A DNA stretch of 64,000 nucleotides from Marinobacter sp. F4218. Its GTDB lineage: Bacteria; Pseudomonadota; Gammaproteobacteria; Pseudomonadales; Oleiphilaceae. The position numbers were made by a program, and so were the translations under genes. How positions within the stretch are numbered: the first letter of the stretch is position 1; every line of letters begins with the position of its first letter. Positions 28,107-38,651 of this stretch are shown one piece after another. The DNA lies in assembly GCF_019443085.1 (NCBI RefSeq), contig NZ_JAHZIL010000003.1, positions 1,054,001-1,118,000 of the forward strand, written 5' to 3'. A model generated the notes under the pieces. That model did not search any database and was not told the DNA's origin. It worked only from the letters and a program-made list of their open reading frames with translations.

Positions 28107-28975
28107 CGGCAACAAGAATCAAGTCCGGCGCTCTTGTGCTGGGACTGTTAACGGCCACCCTGCTGCAGAGCGGCTGCAGCAGCGTATTCTTTTTTCCGGA
28201 CAAGGTGACCTACATCACTCCGGACCGCCTGAACCTGGCGTACGAGGACATCTACCTCGACACCGCCGACGGTGAGACCCTGCATGGCTGGTGGCTCCCG
28301 GCCGCGACCGACAAGGATGATACGAAGGGCACCGTCTATTTCCTCCATGGTAACGCCCAGAACGTCAGCAGCCACATCCTCAACGTGGCCTGGCTACCGG
28401 GTGAAGGTTACAACGTCTTCGCCATCGACTACCGCGGTTATGGTAAGTCCACCGGGGCACCGGACATCGAAGGCGCCCTCCATGATGTGGAAACGGGCAT
28501 GCGCTGGCTGGCAGCAAAACCGGAGACTCAGGACACCCCGGTATTTCTCCTGGGCCAAAGCCTGGGCGGGGCACTCGGCATCCCGCTGGCCAGCGAATGG
28601 GTGAAGCGGGCCGAGGAGCCTGAAATCCAGGGCGTGGTACTGGATGGCACCTTCTCAGGCTTTCGCGGCATTGCCAGGGAAAAACTGGACAGCTTCTGGC
28701 TGACCTGGTTGTTCCAGATACCCCTGAGCTGGGCCATTCCGGCCGAGTACGAGGGCGTCGATCGCATCGACGGCATCAGCCCTGTGCCCACGCTGGTTAT
28801 CCACAGTGTCCGCGATGGCATCATCCCCTTCCACCACGGCAAGAAACTTTACGCGGCAGCGGAAGAACCGAAAGAATTTCTGCAAACCGACACCCCGCAC
28901 GCTTCAACGTTCGTGATCCCGGCCTACAAGCAAATTGTTCTGGATTTCCTCTCCAGGGCCACTGGCCGGTTTTAA
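28076..28975 (+). CDS. Alpha/beta hydrolase, lipoprotein
   Basis: A 299 aa alpha/beta-hydrolase of the BEM46/YfhR-like group. The N-terminus carries a lipobox LQSGC (Cys34), so it is probably lipid-anchored. The oxyanion motif FLHGNAQN, the nucleophile elbow GQSLGG, an acid in SVRDGI and the histidine in TPHAS make a complete triad. The start lies inside the end of the DUF4105 gene (31-base overlap), implying coupled expression and perhaps joint work on envelope lipids or lipoproteins (inference). Confidence 0.85.
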   Translation: MASRTARVLLTATRIKSGALVLGLLTATLLQSGCSSVFFFPDKVTYITPDRLNLAYEDIYLDTADGETLHGWWLPAATDKDDTKGTVYFLHGNAQNVSSHILNVAWLPGEGYNVFAIDYRGYGKSTGAPDIEGALHDVETGMRWLAAKPETQDTPVFLLGQSLGGALGIPLASEWVKRAEEPEIQGVVLDGTFSGFRGIAREKLDSFWLTWLFQIPLSWAIPAEYEGVDRIDGISPVPTLVIHSVRDGIIPFHHGKKLYAAAEEPKEFLQTDTPHASTFVIPAYKQIVLDFLSRATGRF

Positions 28976-29023
28976 GAATCTGTTGAGGACTGGGGACGGC
29001 CCGAAACAAGCCCCCCAAACGAG

Positions 29024-29056
29024 AAAAACCCGCCAATCTGAAGGAGAGGCGGGTTT
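29024..29056 (-). terminator. Intrinsic terminator of pnp
   Basis: On the - strand AAACCCGCC (complement of 29048-29056) pairs with GGCGGGTTT (complement of 29026-29034), then U residues. It lies 25 bases after the pnp stop. Confidence 0.9.
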
Positions 29057-29081
29057 CCATAGACCGTCTAGCGGTTAGCTA

Positions 29082-31202
29082 TCAGGCGGAGAAGTCGGTC
29101 GGCTGCTCGCCTTCCTGAACTTCCTTCATGGACAGCTTAACGCGGCCACGGTTATCCACATCCAGTACCTTGACCAGAACTTCCTGACCTTCGCTCAGCT
29201 CGTCAGTCACGTTCTCGATACGGCGCTCGGAAATCTGGGAGATGTGCACCAGACCGTCCTTGCCGGGCAGGATATTGACGAAGGCGCCAAAGTCGACAAT
29301 ACGCTCGACACGCCCCTTGTAGATTGCGCCCACTTCGATTTCCGCGGTGATTTCCTTAACCCGGTTGACCGCAGCCTGGGCCGCTTCCTGGTTGTCCGCG
29401 TAAATCTTCACGTTGCCATCGTCGTCCAGATCAATAGACGCTCCGGTCTCGTCACAGATCGAGCGAATGGTGGCACCGCCCTTACCAATGACGTCGCGGA
29501 TCTTGTCCGGGTTGATCTTGATGGTGGTGATGCTCGGCGCGCGCGCAGACAGCTCGGGACGCGACTCCGCAATAACCTTGTTCATCTCGCCGAGGATGTG
29601 CAGACGTGCTTCGTGAGCCTGCTCCAGGGCCAGCTCCATGATCTCGTCGGTGATGCCGTTGATCTTGATGTCCATCTGCAGGGCAGTGACACCGTCTTTG
29701 GTACCGGCAACCTTGAAGTCCATGTCACCCAGGTGATCCTCGTCACCCAGAATGTCGGTCAGGACCGCGAACTTGTCGCCTTCCTTGACCAGACCCATGG
29801 CGATACCGGCGACCGGGGCCTTGAGCGGAACACCCGCGTCCATCAGGGCCAGGCTGGAGCCACATACGGAGGCCATGGAGCTGGAACCGTTGGACTCGGT
29901 GATCTCGGAAACCGCACGGATGGTGTACGGGAACTCTTCAATAGTCGGCATGACCGCGGCAACACCACGCTTGGCCAGACGGCCGTGACCGATCTCACGA
30001 CGACCCGGGCTGCCCATACGGCCTGCTTCGCCTACGGAGTACGGAGGGAAGTTGTAGTGGAACAGGAACGGATCCTTGCGCTCACCTTCGAGGGCATCAA
30101 TGATCTGCATGTCGCGGGCGGTACCCAGCGTCGCAGTCACGATGGCCTGGGTTTCACCACGGGTAAACAGTGCAGAACCGTGAGTGCTTGGCAGAACGCC
30201 CACTTCGATCTCAATCGGACGAACGGTCTTGTTATCACGGCCGTCGATGCGCGGCTTGCCATCGATAACCTGCTGGCGAACCACGGTCTTCTCAATCTTG
30301 CCAAAGTACTTCTTGACCACTTCCGAGGTCGGCTGACCTTCCTCTTCGCCGGCAAACTTCTCGACCGCAGCCGTCTTGATCTCACCCAGACGGGCATAGC
30401 GCTCCATCTTGTCACGGATACTGTAGGCTTCTTCGATGGACGAGGTGAACTCGCCCTTGATGGCGTTCAGAAGCTCGGTATTCTCGATCTCTGGCTGCCA
30501 TTCCCAGCGCGGCTTGCCGATTTCAGCGGCAAATTCCTTGATGGCGCTGACCGCAACCTGCATTTCCTGGTGCGCGAACAGTACGCCGCCCAGCATCTGG
30601 TCTTCGGTCAGGCCCTTGGCTTCGGATTCAACCATCAGCACCGCGTCTTCGGTACCGGCAACCACCATGTCCAGCAAGGAGGTTTCCAGCTCTTCAAAGG
30701 TCGGGTTCAGGAAGTAACCACGCTCATTGGTGAAGGCCACCCGGGAGGCGCCGATGGGGCCATCAAACGGAATACCGGAGATGGACAGGGCGGCAGACGC
30801 GGCCAGCATGGCGGCAATGTCCGGATCCTGGGTCTTGTTGGCCGACATCACGGTCAGCACAACCTGAACTTCGTTCATGTAGCCATTCGGAAACAACGGA
30901 CGAATCGGACGGTCGATCAGGCGGGAGGTCAGGGTTTCCTTCTCGGAAGGACGACCTTCGCGCTTGAAGAAGCCACCCGGGATCTTGCCGACGGCGTAGG
31001 TTTTTTCGGTGTAGTTAACGGTCAGCGGGAAAAAGCCCTGACCCGGCTTCGGCTCCTTGGCACCAACTACCGTACCCAGTACGGATACGTCATCGATGGT
31101 CACGAGAACGGCCCCGGTAGCCTGACGGGCGATGCGACCGGTTTCCAGAGTGACGGTCTTGCCGCCAAGCTCAAATGTCTTTTTGACAGGTTTCAGATCC
31201 AC
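29082..31202 (-). CDS. pnp: Polynucleotide phosphorylase (PNPase)
   Basis: A 706 aa 3'-5' exoribonuclease that phosphorolyses RNA and is part of the degradosome. Both RNase PH-like halves are present ([48 protein letters not shown]), then a KH domain ([18 protein letters not shown]) and a C-terminal S1 domain ([20 protein letters not shown]). It follows rpsO on the - strand, as in most gammaproteobacteria. The 355-base spacer to rpsO contains the rpsO terminator and a long imperfect inverted repeat. Confidence 0.97.
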   Translation of the reverse strand: MDLKPVKKTFELGGKTVTLETGRIARQATGAVLVTIDDVSVLGTVVGAKEPKPGQGFFPLTVNYTEKTYAVGKIPGGFFKREGRPSEKETLTSRLIDRPIRPLFPNGYMNEVQVVLTVMSANKTQDPDIAAMLAASAALSISGIPFDGPIGASRVAFTNERGYFLNPTFEELETSLLDMVVAGTEDAVLMVESEAKGLTEDQMLGGVLFAHQEMQVAVSAIKEFAAEIGKPRWEWQPEIENTELLNAIKGEFTSSIEEAYSIRDKMERYARLGEIKTAAVEKFAGEEEGQPTSEVVKKYFGKIEKTVVRQQVIDGKPRIDGRDNKTVRPIEIEVGVLPSTHGSALFTRGETQAIVTATLGTARDMQIIDALEGERKDPFLFHYNFPPYSVGEAGRMGSPGRREIGHGRLAKRGVAAVMPTIEEFPYTIRAVSEITESNGSSSMASVCGSSLALMDAGVPLKAPVAGIAMGLVKEGDKFAVLTDILGDEDHLGDMDFKVAGTKDGVTALQMDIKINGITDEIMELALEQAHEARLHILGEMNKVIAESRPELSARAPSITTIKINPDKIRDVIGKGGATIRSICDETGASIDLDDDGNVKIYADNQEAAQAAVNRVKEITAEIEVGAIYKGRVERIVDFGAFVNILPGKDGLVHISQISERRIENVTDELSEGQEVLVKVLDVDNRGRVKLSMKEVQEGEQPTDFSA

Positions 31203-31314
31203 AAAAAACTCCTGATAACTCTATTCCAGATTGATTCAATCGACACACCCATGCGTGCGATCGTTGGCCGCCAGTGTTGGTCATGTGATCCGAAAGGCAA
31301 CCCGTCTGAAAGCT

Positions 31315-31390
31315 AACAGGCTGTTGCAAAACCCCGGTAAGACGGTGGACGACCAAGAGGAAGTCCGCCCGGGCTTTTCAACAACCTGCT
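31315..31390 (-). repeat. Imperfect inverted repeat, MITE-like, upstream of pnp
   Basis: Arms 31315-31337 and 31368-31390 match at about 18 of 23 positions; the outer part reads AACAGGCTGTTGCAAAA on one side and TTTTCAACAACCTGCT on the other. Inner stems GGTGGAC/GTCCGCC extend the fold. Ends of this CAGGCTGTTG type recur in small intergenic repeats of pseudomonads and relatives. It could form a long RNA hairpin in the pnp leader. Confidence 0.5.
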
Positions 31391-31465
31391 ATCGATTTCG
31401 GCTTTCCATTACGACAGGGAATCCTTCGATATCACCGACACTTCCACTGCGGTATTGCTGGTGAG

Positions 31466-31506
31466 AAAAGCACAACCGGCAGAACCCGAAACGGTTCCAC
31501 CGGTTG
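31466..31506 (-). terminator. Terminator of rpsO
   Basis: An imperfect hairpin (AACCGGTGGAACC with GGTTCTGCCGGTT on the - strand, two mismatches) is followed by GTGCTTTT about 50-90 bases after the rpsO stop. Confidence 0.7.
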
Positions 31507-31557
31507 CCGGCGTGCTCCGGCCATGCCGGAAGCAGCCTTCAGGTCGAAAAGACCGGA

Positions 31558-31827
31558 TTAGCGACGCAGGCCAAGACGCTGGATCAGTTCCAGGTAACGG
31601 TCGGCGTTCTTGCGCTTCAGGTAGTCCAGCAGCTTACGACGCTGGTTTACCATCCGGATCAGACCACGGCGGGAATGATGATCCTGCTTGTTGGTCTTGA
31701 AGTGATCCTGCAGCTTGTTGATGTTGGCGCTCAGCAGTGCAACCTGAACTTCAGGAGAACCGGTATCGCCATCACCTTGCTGAAAATCCTTAACGATCTG
31801 TGACTTCTCACTGGCAGAAAGTGCCAT
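31558..31827 (-). CDS. rpsO: 30S ribosomal protein S15
   Basis: An 89 aa ribosomal protein that binds the central domain of 16S rRNA. It has the family sequence throughout ([56 protein letters not shown]). It is located between truB and pnp, the standard order. In E. coli S15 represses its own translation through a pseudoknot; the 78-base truB-rpsO gap could host such a structure but I did not fold it. Confidence 0.98.
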   Translation of the reverse strand: MALSASEKSQIVKDFQQGDGDTGSPEVQVALLSANINKLQDHFKTNKQDHHSRRGLIRMVNQRRKLLDYLKRKNADRYLELIQRLGLRR

Positions 31828-31905
31828 ATTTCACCTCATTGTTTGCGATGCTCTCGAATACGGCCGAACCGCGCATCTCTACAGCCCGGCTAACCAGCGA
31901 CACGT

Positions 31906-32835
31906 CTAGCGTTGATCGCTGTTCTTCACCAATCGGCGCGGGACCAGTTTGACCCCCTCGCCTTCGGTGATTGCTTCCGCCAACCCCACGAAGCCCTCGT
32001 TGCCATAGACGCGCACGAAACCTTGTTGGGATTGACCGGTTATTCTAACCGGTTGTCCGTTCAATATCGATACCAGCGATGGCCCCGCCAGCTTCACTTC
32101 CGGGAACATCGACAAGGCCGCGTCCGGAGCAACCAGAAGTCCATCCAGGCTCTCGCCGCGCTCTCGCATGGCCTCAAGTTCCGGAACCTTATGGGCACTG
32201 TCCAGGGTAAAGCCGGACGCCATGGTCCGGCGCAATGCCGTGACATGGGCACCACAACCCAGGACAGCCCCGATGTCCTCCACCAGTGAGCGAATATACG
32301 TACCCTTGGTGCAGCTGACGGCAATGTCGAGTTCGTTGTCCCGAACCGCCAGCAGGGTCAGCTCATAAATCGTCACCGGCCGGGCAGGACGCTCAACCTC
32401 AATGCCCTCACGGGCGTATTCATAGAGAGGACGCCCCTTGTGCTTGAGGGCGGAGTACATGGAAGGAACCTGCTGGATGTTGCCGCGAAAACCGTCCAAG
32501 ACGGATTCCAGGTGATCGGCCGACAGATCCACCTCCACCGGCTTCTCCTCCACAACCGCCCCTTCGCTGTCGCCGGTTTCGGTCCGGACGCCCAGGCGGG
32601 CGGTTGCGATGTAGGCCTTGTCGCTGTCCAGCATCATCTGGGAGAACTTGGTGGCCTCTCCGAAACACAGCGGCAGCACACCGGTTGCCAGCGGATCGAG
32701 CGCGCCGGTATGGCCGGCCTTGGCGGCCCCATACAGGCGCTTGACCTGCTGCAGAATGCCGTTGGAGGTCACCCCCTGAGGCTTGTCGATCACCAGAATG
32801 CCGTTAACCTCACGACCCTTGCGTCTGCGGCTCAA
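31906..32835 (-). CDS. truB: tRNA pseudouridine(55) synthase TruB
   Basis: A 309 aa enzyme that makes pseudouridine 55 in the T-loop of tRNAs. Motifs: [30 protein letters not shown] with the catalytic aspartate, and [16 protein letters not shown], plus a C-terminal PUA-like domain. Its start overlaps the end of rbfA by 4 bases. Confidence 0.97.
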   Translation of the reverse strand: MSRRRKGREVNGILVIDKPQGVTSNGILQQVKRLYGAAKAGHTGALDPLATGVLPLCFGEATKFSQMMLDSDKAYIATARLGVRTETGDSEGAVVEEKPVEVDLSADHLESVLDGFRGNIQQVPSMYSALKHKGRPLYEYAREGIEVERPARPVTIYELTLLAVRDNELDIAVSCTKGTYIRSLVEDIGAVLGCGAHVTALRRTMASGFTLDSAHKVPELEAMRERGESLDGLLVAPDAALSMFPEVKLAGPSLVSILNGQPVRITGQSQQGFVRVYGNEGFVGLAEAITEGEGVKLVPRRLVKNSDQR

Positions 32836-33257
32836 GCGTTCTGCTCCGGATCATCCTGGCGGTCGTCCTCATCGCGGTCGACCGCCGGCTTATCGCCAAC
32901 GGCCTTCCGAATGAGGCTGTCCATCTTACGGCTGTAGCCCTGCAGGGTGTCGAAGTGGAAGCGAAGCTGGGGCACAACCCGCAGTTTCATGGCCCGACCG
33001 ACCTGCCCTCGCAGAAACCCTGACGCCTTGGCCAGTACCTTGAGGGAGTCCTGCACCTCGGCCGAGTCCTCGGTCAGTTCCTCGGTGGACAACAGCGACA
33101 CGTAGACATCGGCGTAACCGAGGTCACGACTCACTTTCACGGCGTTGACCGACACCAGACCGACCCGCGGATCCTTAACCTCCCGCTGGATCAGCTGGGC
33201 CAGTTCACGCTGCATCTGGTCGCCGATGCGATCAATACGACTGAACTCTCTTGGCAT
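32832..33257 (-). CDS. rbfA: 30S ribosome-binding factor RbfA
   Basis: A 141 aa KH-fold factor for late 30S maturation and cold adaptation. It starts [37 protein letters not shown], characteristic of the family, and ends with an acidic, probably disordered tail. It overlaps infB by one base and truB by four. Confidence 0.96.
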   Translation of the reverse strand: MPREFSRIDRIGDQMQRELAQLIQREVKDPRVGLVSVNAVKVSRDLGYADVYVSLLSTEELTEDSAEVQDSLKVLAKASGFLRGQVGRAMKLRVVPQLRFHFDTLQGYSRKMDSLIRKAVGDKPAVDRDEDDRQDDPEQNA

Positions 33258-35809
33258 CAGGCCCCCGTGGATTCGAGCTTGCGCTCAACCCGAACGCGGT
33301 CGAAGACTTCGATCTGGTCACCAACCTTCACGTCGTAGCCCTTAACACCGATACCACATTCCATGCCATTGCGGACCTCGGGCACGTCGTCCTTGAAACG
33401 ACGCAGGGATTCCAGTTCGCCTTCAAAGATCACCACGTTATCCCGCAGGACGCGGATCGGCTTGTTACGGTAAACAGTACCTTCGGTCACCATGCAACCC
33501 GCAACCTGGCCAAACTTCGGCGAACGGAACACGTCGCGCACATCGGCAATACCGACGATGTCCTCGCGGAACTCCGGTGCCAGCATGCCGGTCAGAGCCG
33601 CTTTCACGTCATCGATCAGGTTATAGATGATGCTGTAGTAGCGCAGATCCAGGCCTTCCTGCTCGACCAGGCGCTTGGACGCCGCATCGGCACGTACGTT
33701 GAAACCGAAGATAACCGCGTTGGTCGCCATCGCCAGGCTGATGTCGGTCTCGGCAATACCGCCTACGCCCGAAGACACGATCTTGACCTGAACTTCGTCG
33801 TTGCCCAGATCTTGCAGCGCCTTGGTAATGGCTTCGAGAGAACCTCGCACGTCTGTCTTGAGCACTACATTGAGGGTTTTGACCTCGTCCTTGCCCATAT
33901 TCTCGAACAGGTTCTCAAGCTTGGCCGCCTGTTGACGCTGGAGACGCTGCTCGCGCTCACGGGTCTGACGGAATTCGGCCAGTTCCTTCGCCTTCTTCTC
34001 GTCGGCTACGGCGAAGAACTCGTCACCGGCATCCGGGGTACCGTTGAGACCCAGGATCTCTACCGGAATGGAGGGTCCTGCTTCCTTGGTTTGCTTGCCG
34101 GCTTCATCGGTCATCGCCCGGACCTTACCGAAGTAAGAACCGGCTACGACCATGTCGCCCTGACGCAAGGTACCGTTCTGGACGAGAACGGTAGCTACAG
34201 AACCACGGCCGCGCTCGAGACTGGACTCGACCACAACACCCTTGGCCGGGGCATCCGGAGAGGCTTCCAGCTCAAGAATTTCCGACTGCAGCAAGACCGC
34301 TTCCAGCAGTGCCTCGATACCATCACCCGTGTGTGCGGAAACGGGGACGAACTGAACATCGCCGCCCCAGTCTTCCGGAACAACTTCCAGGGCCGCCAGC
34401 TCACTCTTGATCCGATCCGGATCAGCGCCTTCCTTGTCCATCTTGTTGATGGCTACGACAATCGGGACGCCTGCAGAGCGCGCATGCTGTACGGCTTCTT
34501 TGGTCTGCGGCATGACGCCGTCATCCGCTGCAACAACCAGGATAACGATGTCGGTGCACTGGGCGCCGCGAGCACGCATGGCGGTGAACGCCGCGTGACC
34601 CGGGGTATCCAGGAAAGACACCATGCCGTGGTCGGTTTCGACGTGGTAAGCACCGATGTGCTGGGTAATGCCACCGGACTCGCCCGAGGCAACCTTGGTA
34701 CGGCGGATGTAATCCAGCAATGACGTCTTACCGTGGTCAACGTGACCCATAACACTCACAACCGGGGCACGCTTGGTCTTCTCGCCACCTTCAAAGGAGA
34801 ACTCGCTCAGCACTTCCTCTTCGAACGCGTCTTCGCTGACGGTCTTCGCCTTGTGACCCAACTCTTCGGTCACCAGAACAGCGGTTTCCTGATCAAGTGC
34901 CTGGTTGATGGTGGTCATCACGCCCATGCCCATCAGGGTTTTGATCACGTCTGCGGCCTTGACCGCCATACGCTGGGCAAGGTCACCTACGGTGATCGTT
35001 TCGGGAATCTCTACTTCTCTGACCATTGGTTTGGTCGGCCTCTCGAAGCCATGACGCTTCTCTTTGGGTTTCTTTTTCGCACGCAGCGGTTTCCGCAGGG
35101 TGGTATCTTCTTCGTCCTCGGAAATCACCAGAGGCTCGTCCACCGGTCGGCTGCGCGGACCACGATGGCCCGCCGATTTCTTCTTCGGCTTGCCTTCTTC
35201 AATCTCATCGCCGCGCTCTCGAGCTTTTTCCTTTTTCTTCTTCGGCTTTCTGTCTTTCCCTTCACCTTCAGGCGGCGGAATCGGCATATCTTCCGGCGCA
35301 GGAATCGGCTCGGGTTCGGCCGCCTTCTTGGGCTTCTCCTCGGCAACCGGCTCGGACGCTTCCGGAGCAGGCTCATCACTCGGTTTCGCAGCAGCTTCAG
35401 CCTCGGCCTTCGGTGCCGGCTCTGCGGCCGCGCTCGGCGTTTCCGCCACCGGTGCGGGCTCCTGCTTACGCTCCTCTTCTACCACTTCCGGCTGCGGCGC
35501 TTCGGCCTCCGGTTGCAGTTCGGCGCGCTTGATATAGGTACGGCGCTTACGAACTTCCACGTTGACGGTCTTGGCCTTGCCGGCCTTGAGCGTGGTTGTG
35601 GTTTTGCGTTTCAAGGTGATCTTGCGGGGTTCTGAATCCGCCTCACCGTGGTTTTTTCTCAAATAGGCCAGCAACTGCTGCTTCTCATCGCTGGACACAG
35701 AATCATTTTCAGAACGGGCTTTCAGGCCCGCTTCCACGATCTGCTTCAGCAAACGATCCACGGGAGCGCCTACGTCATCGGCCAGTTGTTTTACCGTTAC
35801 TTCAGCCAT
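33257..35809 (-). CDS. infB: Translation initiation factor IF-2
   Basis: An 850 aa GTPase that brings initiator tRNA to the 30S subunit. Domains: N-terminal IF2 assembly domain ([18 protein letters not shown]), a long charged/proline-alanine linker (about 60-240), a second N-domain, the G domain with G1 GHVDHGKT, G3 DTPGHAAF and G4 NKMDK, then domains II-IV. Standard length. It follows nusA by 18 bases. Internal starts giving shorter IF-2 forms are known in relatives but were not assigned here. Confidence 0.98.
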   Translation of the reverse strand: MAEVTVKQLADDVGAPVDRLLKQIVEAGLKARSENDSVSSDEKQQLLAYLRKNHGEADSEPRKITLKRKTTTTLKAGKAKTVNVEVRKRRTYIKRAELQPEAEAPQPEVVEEERKQEPAPVAETPSAAAEPAPKAEAEAAAKPSDEPAPEASEPVAEEKPKKAAEPEPIPAPEDMPIPPPEGEGKDRKPKKKKEKARERGDEIEEGKPKKKSAGHRGPRSRPVDEPLVISEDEEDTTLRKPLRAKKKPKEKRHGFERPTKPMVREVEIPETITVGDLAQRMAVKAADVIKTLMGMGVMTTINQALDQETAVLVTEELGHKAKTVSEDAFEEEVLSEFSFEGGEKTKRAPVVSVMGHVDHGKTSLLDYIRRTKVASGESGGITQHIGAYHVETDHGMVSFLDTPGHAAFTAMRARGAQCTDIVILVVAADDGVMPQTKEAVQHARSAGVPIVVAINKMDKEGADPDRIKSELAALEVVPEDWGGDVQFVPVSAHTGDGIEALLEAVLLQSEILELEASPDAPAKGVVVESSLERGRGSVATVLVQNGTLRQGDMVVAGSYFGKVRAMTDEAGKQTKEAGPSIPVEILGLNGTPDAGDEFFAVADEKKAKELAEFRQTREREQRLQRQQAAKLENLFENMGKDEVKTLNVVLKTDVRGSLEAITKALQDLGNDEVQVKIVSSGVGGIAETDISLAMATNAVIFGFNVRADAASKRLVEQEGLDLRYYSIIYNLIDDVKAALTGMLAPEFREDIVGIADVRDVFRSPKFGQVAGCMVTEGTVYRNKPIRVLRDNVVIFEGELESLRRFKDDVPEVRNGMECGIGVKGYDVKVGDQIEVFDRVRVERKLESTGA

Positions 35810-35827
35810 ACTGGTCCTCCTCCCGAA

Positions 35828-37321
35828 TTAAGCCTGGTCTTCAAACCAGGGGGCACGTGCAGTCATGATCAGCTGACCGGCACGCTCTTCATCCATACCT
35901 TCAATCTCGAGCAGATCACCTACCGACTGCTCCGCGAGATCTTCCATAGTGCGCACGCCCATACCAGCCAGCTTGAACGCCAGGCTGCGGTCCATGCCTT
36001 CCATCGCCAGAAGATCTTCTGCCGGTTCGGCACCCTCGAGTGCTTCCTCGCTTGCCAAGGCCTGGTTCAGCAGAACGTCCTTGGCGCGGCGACGGAGCTC
36101 AGTGACGGTGTCTTCGTCAAAGCCGTCGATCGCCAGCATCTCTTCCATCGGCACATAGGCCACTTCTTCGATGGATGTAAAACCTTCATCAATCAGGATA
36201 CCGGCGAATTCATCGTCCACATCCAGATTGCTCGTAAAGTGATCCACCAGACGATTGTACTCCTGTTCCTGACGTTCACCGGCCTCTTCTTCGGTCATCA
36301 CGTTCAGGGTCCAGCCCGTCAACTCTGTGGCCAACCGGACGTTCTGTCCGTTACGACCGATCGCCTGCGCCAGGTTATCTTCCCCGACCGCGACCTCCAT
36401 GGTATGACGGTCTTCGTCCATAACAATGGAAGCAACTTCCGCCGGCGCCATGGCGTTGATCACCAACTGAGCGGGGTTATCATCCCAAAGCACGATATCA
36501 ACACGCTCACCGCCCAGCTCGTTGGACACCGCCTGCACACGCGAACCGCGCATACCGACGCAGGCGCCCACCGGATCGATCCGGCGGTCATTGGTTTTTA
36601 CTGCAATCTTGGCGCGGGAGCCCGGATCACGGGCGGCACCGCGAATCTCGATCAGATCCTCGGCGATCTCCGGCACTTCGATGCGGAACAGCTCGATCAG
36701 CATCTGCGGGGCGGTCCGGCTCAGAATCAACTGAGGGCCGCGATGATCGGTGCGAATCTCCAACAGGAGTGAGCGAACCCGATCCCCCATCCGGAAGGTT
36801 TCCCGGGGAATGAGATTTTCCCGGGGCAACAGCGCCTCGGCGTTTGCGCCCAGATCGACAATCACGTTGTCGCGGGTAACCTTCTTGACGGTGCCGGAGA
36901 CCAGCTCACCGACACGATCCCGGTAACTGTCGACAATCTTGGTGCGCTCGGCTTCCCGAACCTTCTGGAAAATGATCTGCTTGGCCGCCTGAGCACCAAT
37001 CCGGCCAAAGGCCACGGATTCGGTTTTCTCCTCGTAGATATCCCCAGGCTTCAGATTGCCGTCGATCTCTTCTGCTTCCTGCAAGGTCAGCTCGGTTCCC
37101 AGGGCCGGGACCGCATCGTTGTCCACGACCAGCCAGCGACGGAACGTTTCATATTCACCGGTGCGACGATCGATGGAAACCCGGATATCGGCCTCTTCGT
37201 CCTCGTACCGTTTTTTGGCAGCGGTGGCGAGCGCAAGCTCGATCGCCTCAAAAATCACATCCTTCTCGACTCCCTTCTCGTTCGAGACGGATTCAACCAC
37301 CAGCAAGATCTCTTTACTCAT
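35828..37321 (-). CDS. nusA: Transcription termination/antitermination protein NusA
   Basis: A 497 aa RNA polymerase-associated factor. An N-terminal polymerase-binding domain ([18 protein letters not shown]) is followed by S1, KH1 and KH2 domains ([21 protein letters not shown]) and two C-terminal acidic repeats ([17 protein letters not shown] and [20 protein letters not shown]), as in gammaproteobacteria. It lies between rimP and infB. The upstream rimP leader with terminators may make the operon sensitive to NusA level. Confidence 0.98.
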   Translation of the reverse strand: MSKEILLVVESVSNEKGVEKDVIFEAIELALATAAKKRYEDEEADIRVSIDRRTGEYETFRRWLVVDNDAVPALGTELTLQEAEEIDGNLKPGDIYEEKTESVAFGRIGAQAAKQIIFQKVREAERTKIVDSYRDRVGELVSGTVKKVTRDNVIVDLGANAEALLPRENLIPRETFRMGDRVRSLLLEIRTDHRGPQLILSRTAPQMLIELFRIEVPEIAEDLIEIRGAARDPGSRAKIAVKTNDRRIDPVGACVGMRGSRVQAVSNELGGERVDIVLWDDNPAQLVINAMAPAEVASIVMDEDRHTMEVAVGEDNLAQAIGRNGQNVRLATELTGWTLNVMTEEEAGERQEQEYNRLVDHFTSNLDVDDEFAGILIDEGFTSIEEVAYVPMEEMLAIDGFDEDTVTELRRRAKDVLLNQALASEEALEGAEPAEDLLAMEGMDRSLAFKLAGMGVRTMEDLAEQSVGDLLEIEGMDEERAGQLIMTARAPWFEDQA

Positions 37322-37378
37322 TCGATTGCCCTGCCCTCAAGATAAACTGTGCGTCCACTGACATTTGTTCAGATGTGT

Positions 37379-37840
37379 TCATTCAAACACCGGGATGATG
37401 TTGGCCCGCTCGATGCTGTCGAACGGCAACAGATATTCGTGGTCATCAACCACCACAATCACATCATCACCCTCAATGCCTTTGATCAGACCCTGGAACT
37501 TGCGACGGCCTTCAAACGCCATCCGCAACCGGATCTGGACCTGATGGCCTGCAAAGGCTTCATACTGTTCCAGACGAAACAGCGGCCGATCCATTCCGGG
37601 CGAGGAAACCTCCAACGTATATTCCGACTGGATGGGATCTTCCACGTCCATCACACCGCTGATCTGGCGACTGACTTTTTCGCAGTCTTCAACCGAAATG
37701 CCATTCTCGGCATCATCGATAAACACCCGCAGCTTCGAATGGTGCCCCTGCGAGCGATATTCAATCCCCCAGAACTCATAGCCCAGGCCTTCGACCACCG
37801 GCCGAAGGATGTCTTCCAGTTGCTTAAGCTTGGCTGACAA
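37379..37840 (-). CDS. rimP: Ribosome maturation factor RimP
   Basis: A 153 aa factor for 30S subunit maturation. Conserved stretches are [59 protein letters not shown] and the C-terminal SH3-like [15 protein letters not shown]. It is the first gene of rimP-nusA-infB-rbfA-truB. Its own start has GGAGACGGC upstream. Confidence 0.96.
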   Translation of the reverse strand: MSAKLKQLEDILRPVVEGLGYEFWGIEYRSQGHHSKLRVFIDDAENGISVEDCEKVSRQISGVMDVEDPIQSEYTLEVSSPGMDRPLFRLEQYEAFAGHQVQIRLRMAFEGRRKFQGLIKGIEGDDVIVVVDDHEYLLPFDSIERANIIPVFE

Positions 37841-37883
37841 GTTATGCCGTCTCCGTTCTCAAATTTACCGGCCCCAAAAACAA

Positions 37884-37910
37884 AAAAAGGGCTGTTGATC
37901 AGCCCTTTTT
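37884..37910 (-). terminator. Terminator-like hairpin just upstream of rimP
   Basis: A perfect 11-base stem (37884-37894 with 37900-37910), loop of five, A/T-rich on both flanks so the - strand transcript has a U-run. It lies in front of the rimP start and thus acts as an attenuator if transcription starts at 38073. Confidence 0.8.
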
Positions 37911-37945
37911 ATGCACCAGGACCTGATGCGCCAGGCCCCTTAATC

Positions 37946-37970
37946 AAAAAGCCCCTGAAAATGGGGCCCT
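37946..37970 (-). terminator. First terminator in the rimP leader
   Basis: On the - strand GCCCC pairs with GGGGC across ATTTTCA, followed by TTTTT. The stem is short but GC-only. Confidence 0.7.
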
Positions 37971-38079
37971 TTGTTGCAAGAACTCACAGGAAGCAAACCG
38001 GTGAACCGCTTCCTGCTGACAGACACCTGGCCTGCCAGAAACCTGCGCGCTTACGCCCGCTGGCTCCAATATCCGCCGG

Positions 38080-38108
38080 AGTATAGAGACGCCGGAGGAA
38101 CTGGTCAA
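38080..38108 (-). promoter_or_regulatory. Strong sigma-70 promoter for rimP-nusA-infB
   Basis: On the - strand TTGACC (38108-38103) and TATACT (38085-38080) are exactly 17 bases apart, each one or two mismatches from consensus. It lies after the tRNA-Leu terminator and before the rimP leader. Confidence 0.8.
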
Positions 38109-38118
38109 GGACTGACCA

Positions 38119-38155
38119 AAAAAAACGGCCTGGAGATTCCAAGCCGTTTTTCTTC
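38119..38155 (-). terminator. Terminator after tRNA-Leu
   Basis: A 13-base stem with one mismatch (AAAAACGGC...GCCGTTTTT core) and a U-run on the - strand lies directly after the tRNA 3' end. It ends the secG-tRNA-Leu transcript. Confidence 0.88.
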
Positions 38156-38160
38156 TAATA

Positions 38161-38245
38161 TGGTGCCCGGGGCCGGACTCGAACCGGCACGGCTTTCGCC
38201 ACTACCCCCTCAAGATAGCGTGTCTACCAGTTCCACCACCCGGGC
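38161..38245 (-). tRNA. tRNA-Leu (anticodon GAG)
   Basis: An 85 nt class II tRNA on the - strand. The acceptor stem is GCCCGGG/CCCGGGC with encoded CCA. The anticodon stem is CTATC/GGTAG around loop TTGAGGG, giving anticodon GAG (reads CUC/CUU). It has a long variable arm and T-loop GGTTCGAGTCC. Its position downstream of secG is the standard gammaproteobacterial place; the usual tRNA-fMet gene next to rimP is not seen. Confidence 0.96.
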
Positions 38246-38252
38246 AACACTC

Positions 38253-38633
38253 TTACTCGAGCTCAGGGAGATCAGACTCCCCGTTCTCGGCTCCGCTGTC
38301 CGGCGCTGCATCACCTTCCGCAGCCTGCTCAGCCGGTGCCGCTTCCTTGGATTCCTCAACAACCGGAATACCAGCTTCACCCGCCACTTCGGCACGCTGC
38401 TTGGCGAAGACCGCCAGCGAAAAACTTGTCACAAAAAAGACGATTGCAAGAATCGTGGTCAGGCGGGTCAGAAAGCTTCCGCTACCCTGACTGCCGAATA
38501 CCGTCTGGGACGCACCGCCACCAAAAGCGGCGCCGGCATCTGCGCCCTTGCCCTGCTGGATCAGAACAAGACCCACCAGTGCCACCGCGATCACCACGTG
38601 CACAACGACTACCAGTGTTTCCATCCAATCCAT
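38253..38633 (-). CDS. secG: Preprotein translocase subunit SecG
   Basis: A 126 aa inner-membrane protein of the SecYEG translocon with two membrane helices (about 5-25 and 53-72). The cytoplasmic loop has IQQGKGADAGAAFGGGASQTVFGS, the family hallmark. The C-terminal 45 residues are an acidic alanine/glutamate-rich tail. It is 18 bases after tpiA and just upstream of tRNA-Leu. Confidence 0.96.
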   Translation of the reverse strand: MDWMETLVVVVHVVIAVALVGLVLIQQGKGADAGAAFGGGASQTVFGSQGSGSFLTRLTTILAIVFFVTSFSLAVFAKQRAEVAGEAGIPVVEESKEAAPAEQAAEGDAAPDSGAENGESDLPELE

Positions 38634-38651
38634 ATCGACTCTCGCGAACCT

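Larger units (their letters stand above)
31203..31557. other. Spacer between rpsO and pnp
   Basis: No gene is supported here. It holds the rpsO terminator (31466-31506) and an imperfect inverted repeat (31315-31390), both listed separately. Between them and pnp a promoter is expected but no good hexamer pair was found. Confidence 0.6.
37884..38073 (-). ncRNA. rimP leader / possible small RNA
   Basis: From the predicted start near 38073 the - strand transcript contains stems CTGG/CCAG and CAGGAAGC/GCTTCCTG, then two terminators (37946-37970 and 37884-37910) before rimP. A rimP leader with a premature terminator is a known Rfam-type element in gammaproteobacteria; whether this sequence matches that model was not tested. 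The product stopping at the first terminator would be about 125 nt. No gene is present in 37841-38160. Confidence 0.55.

Noticed and set aside
29244-31316. A 690-codon frame opposite pnp
   Set aside because: Antisense shadow of PNPase.
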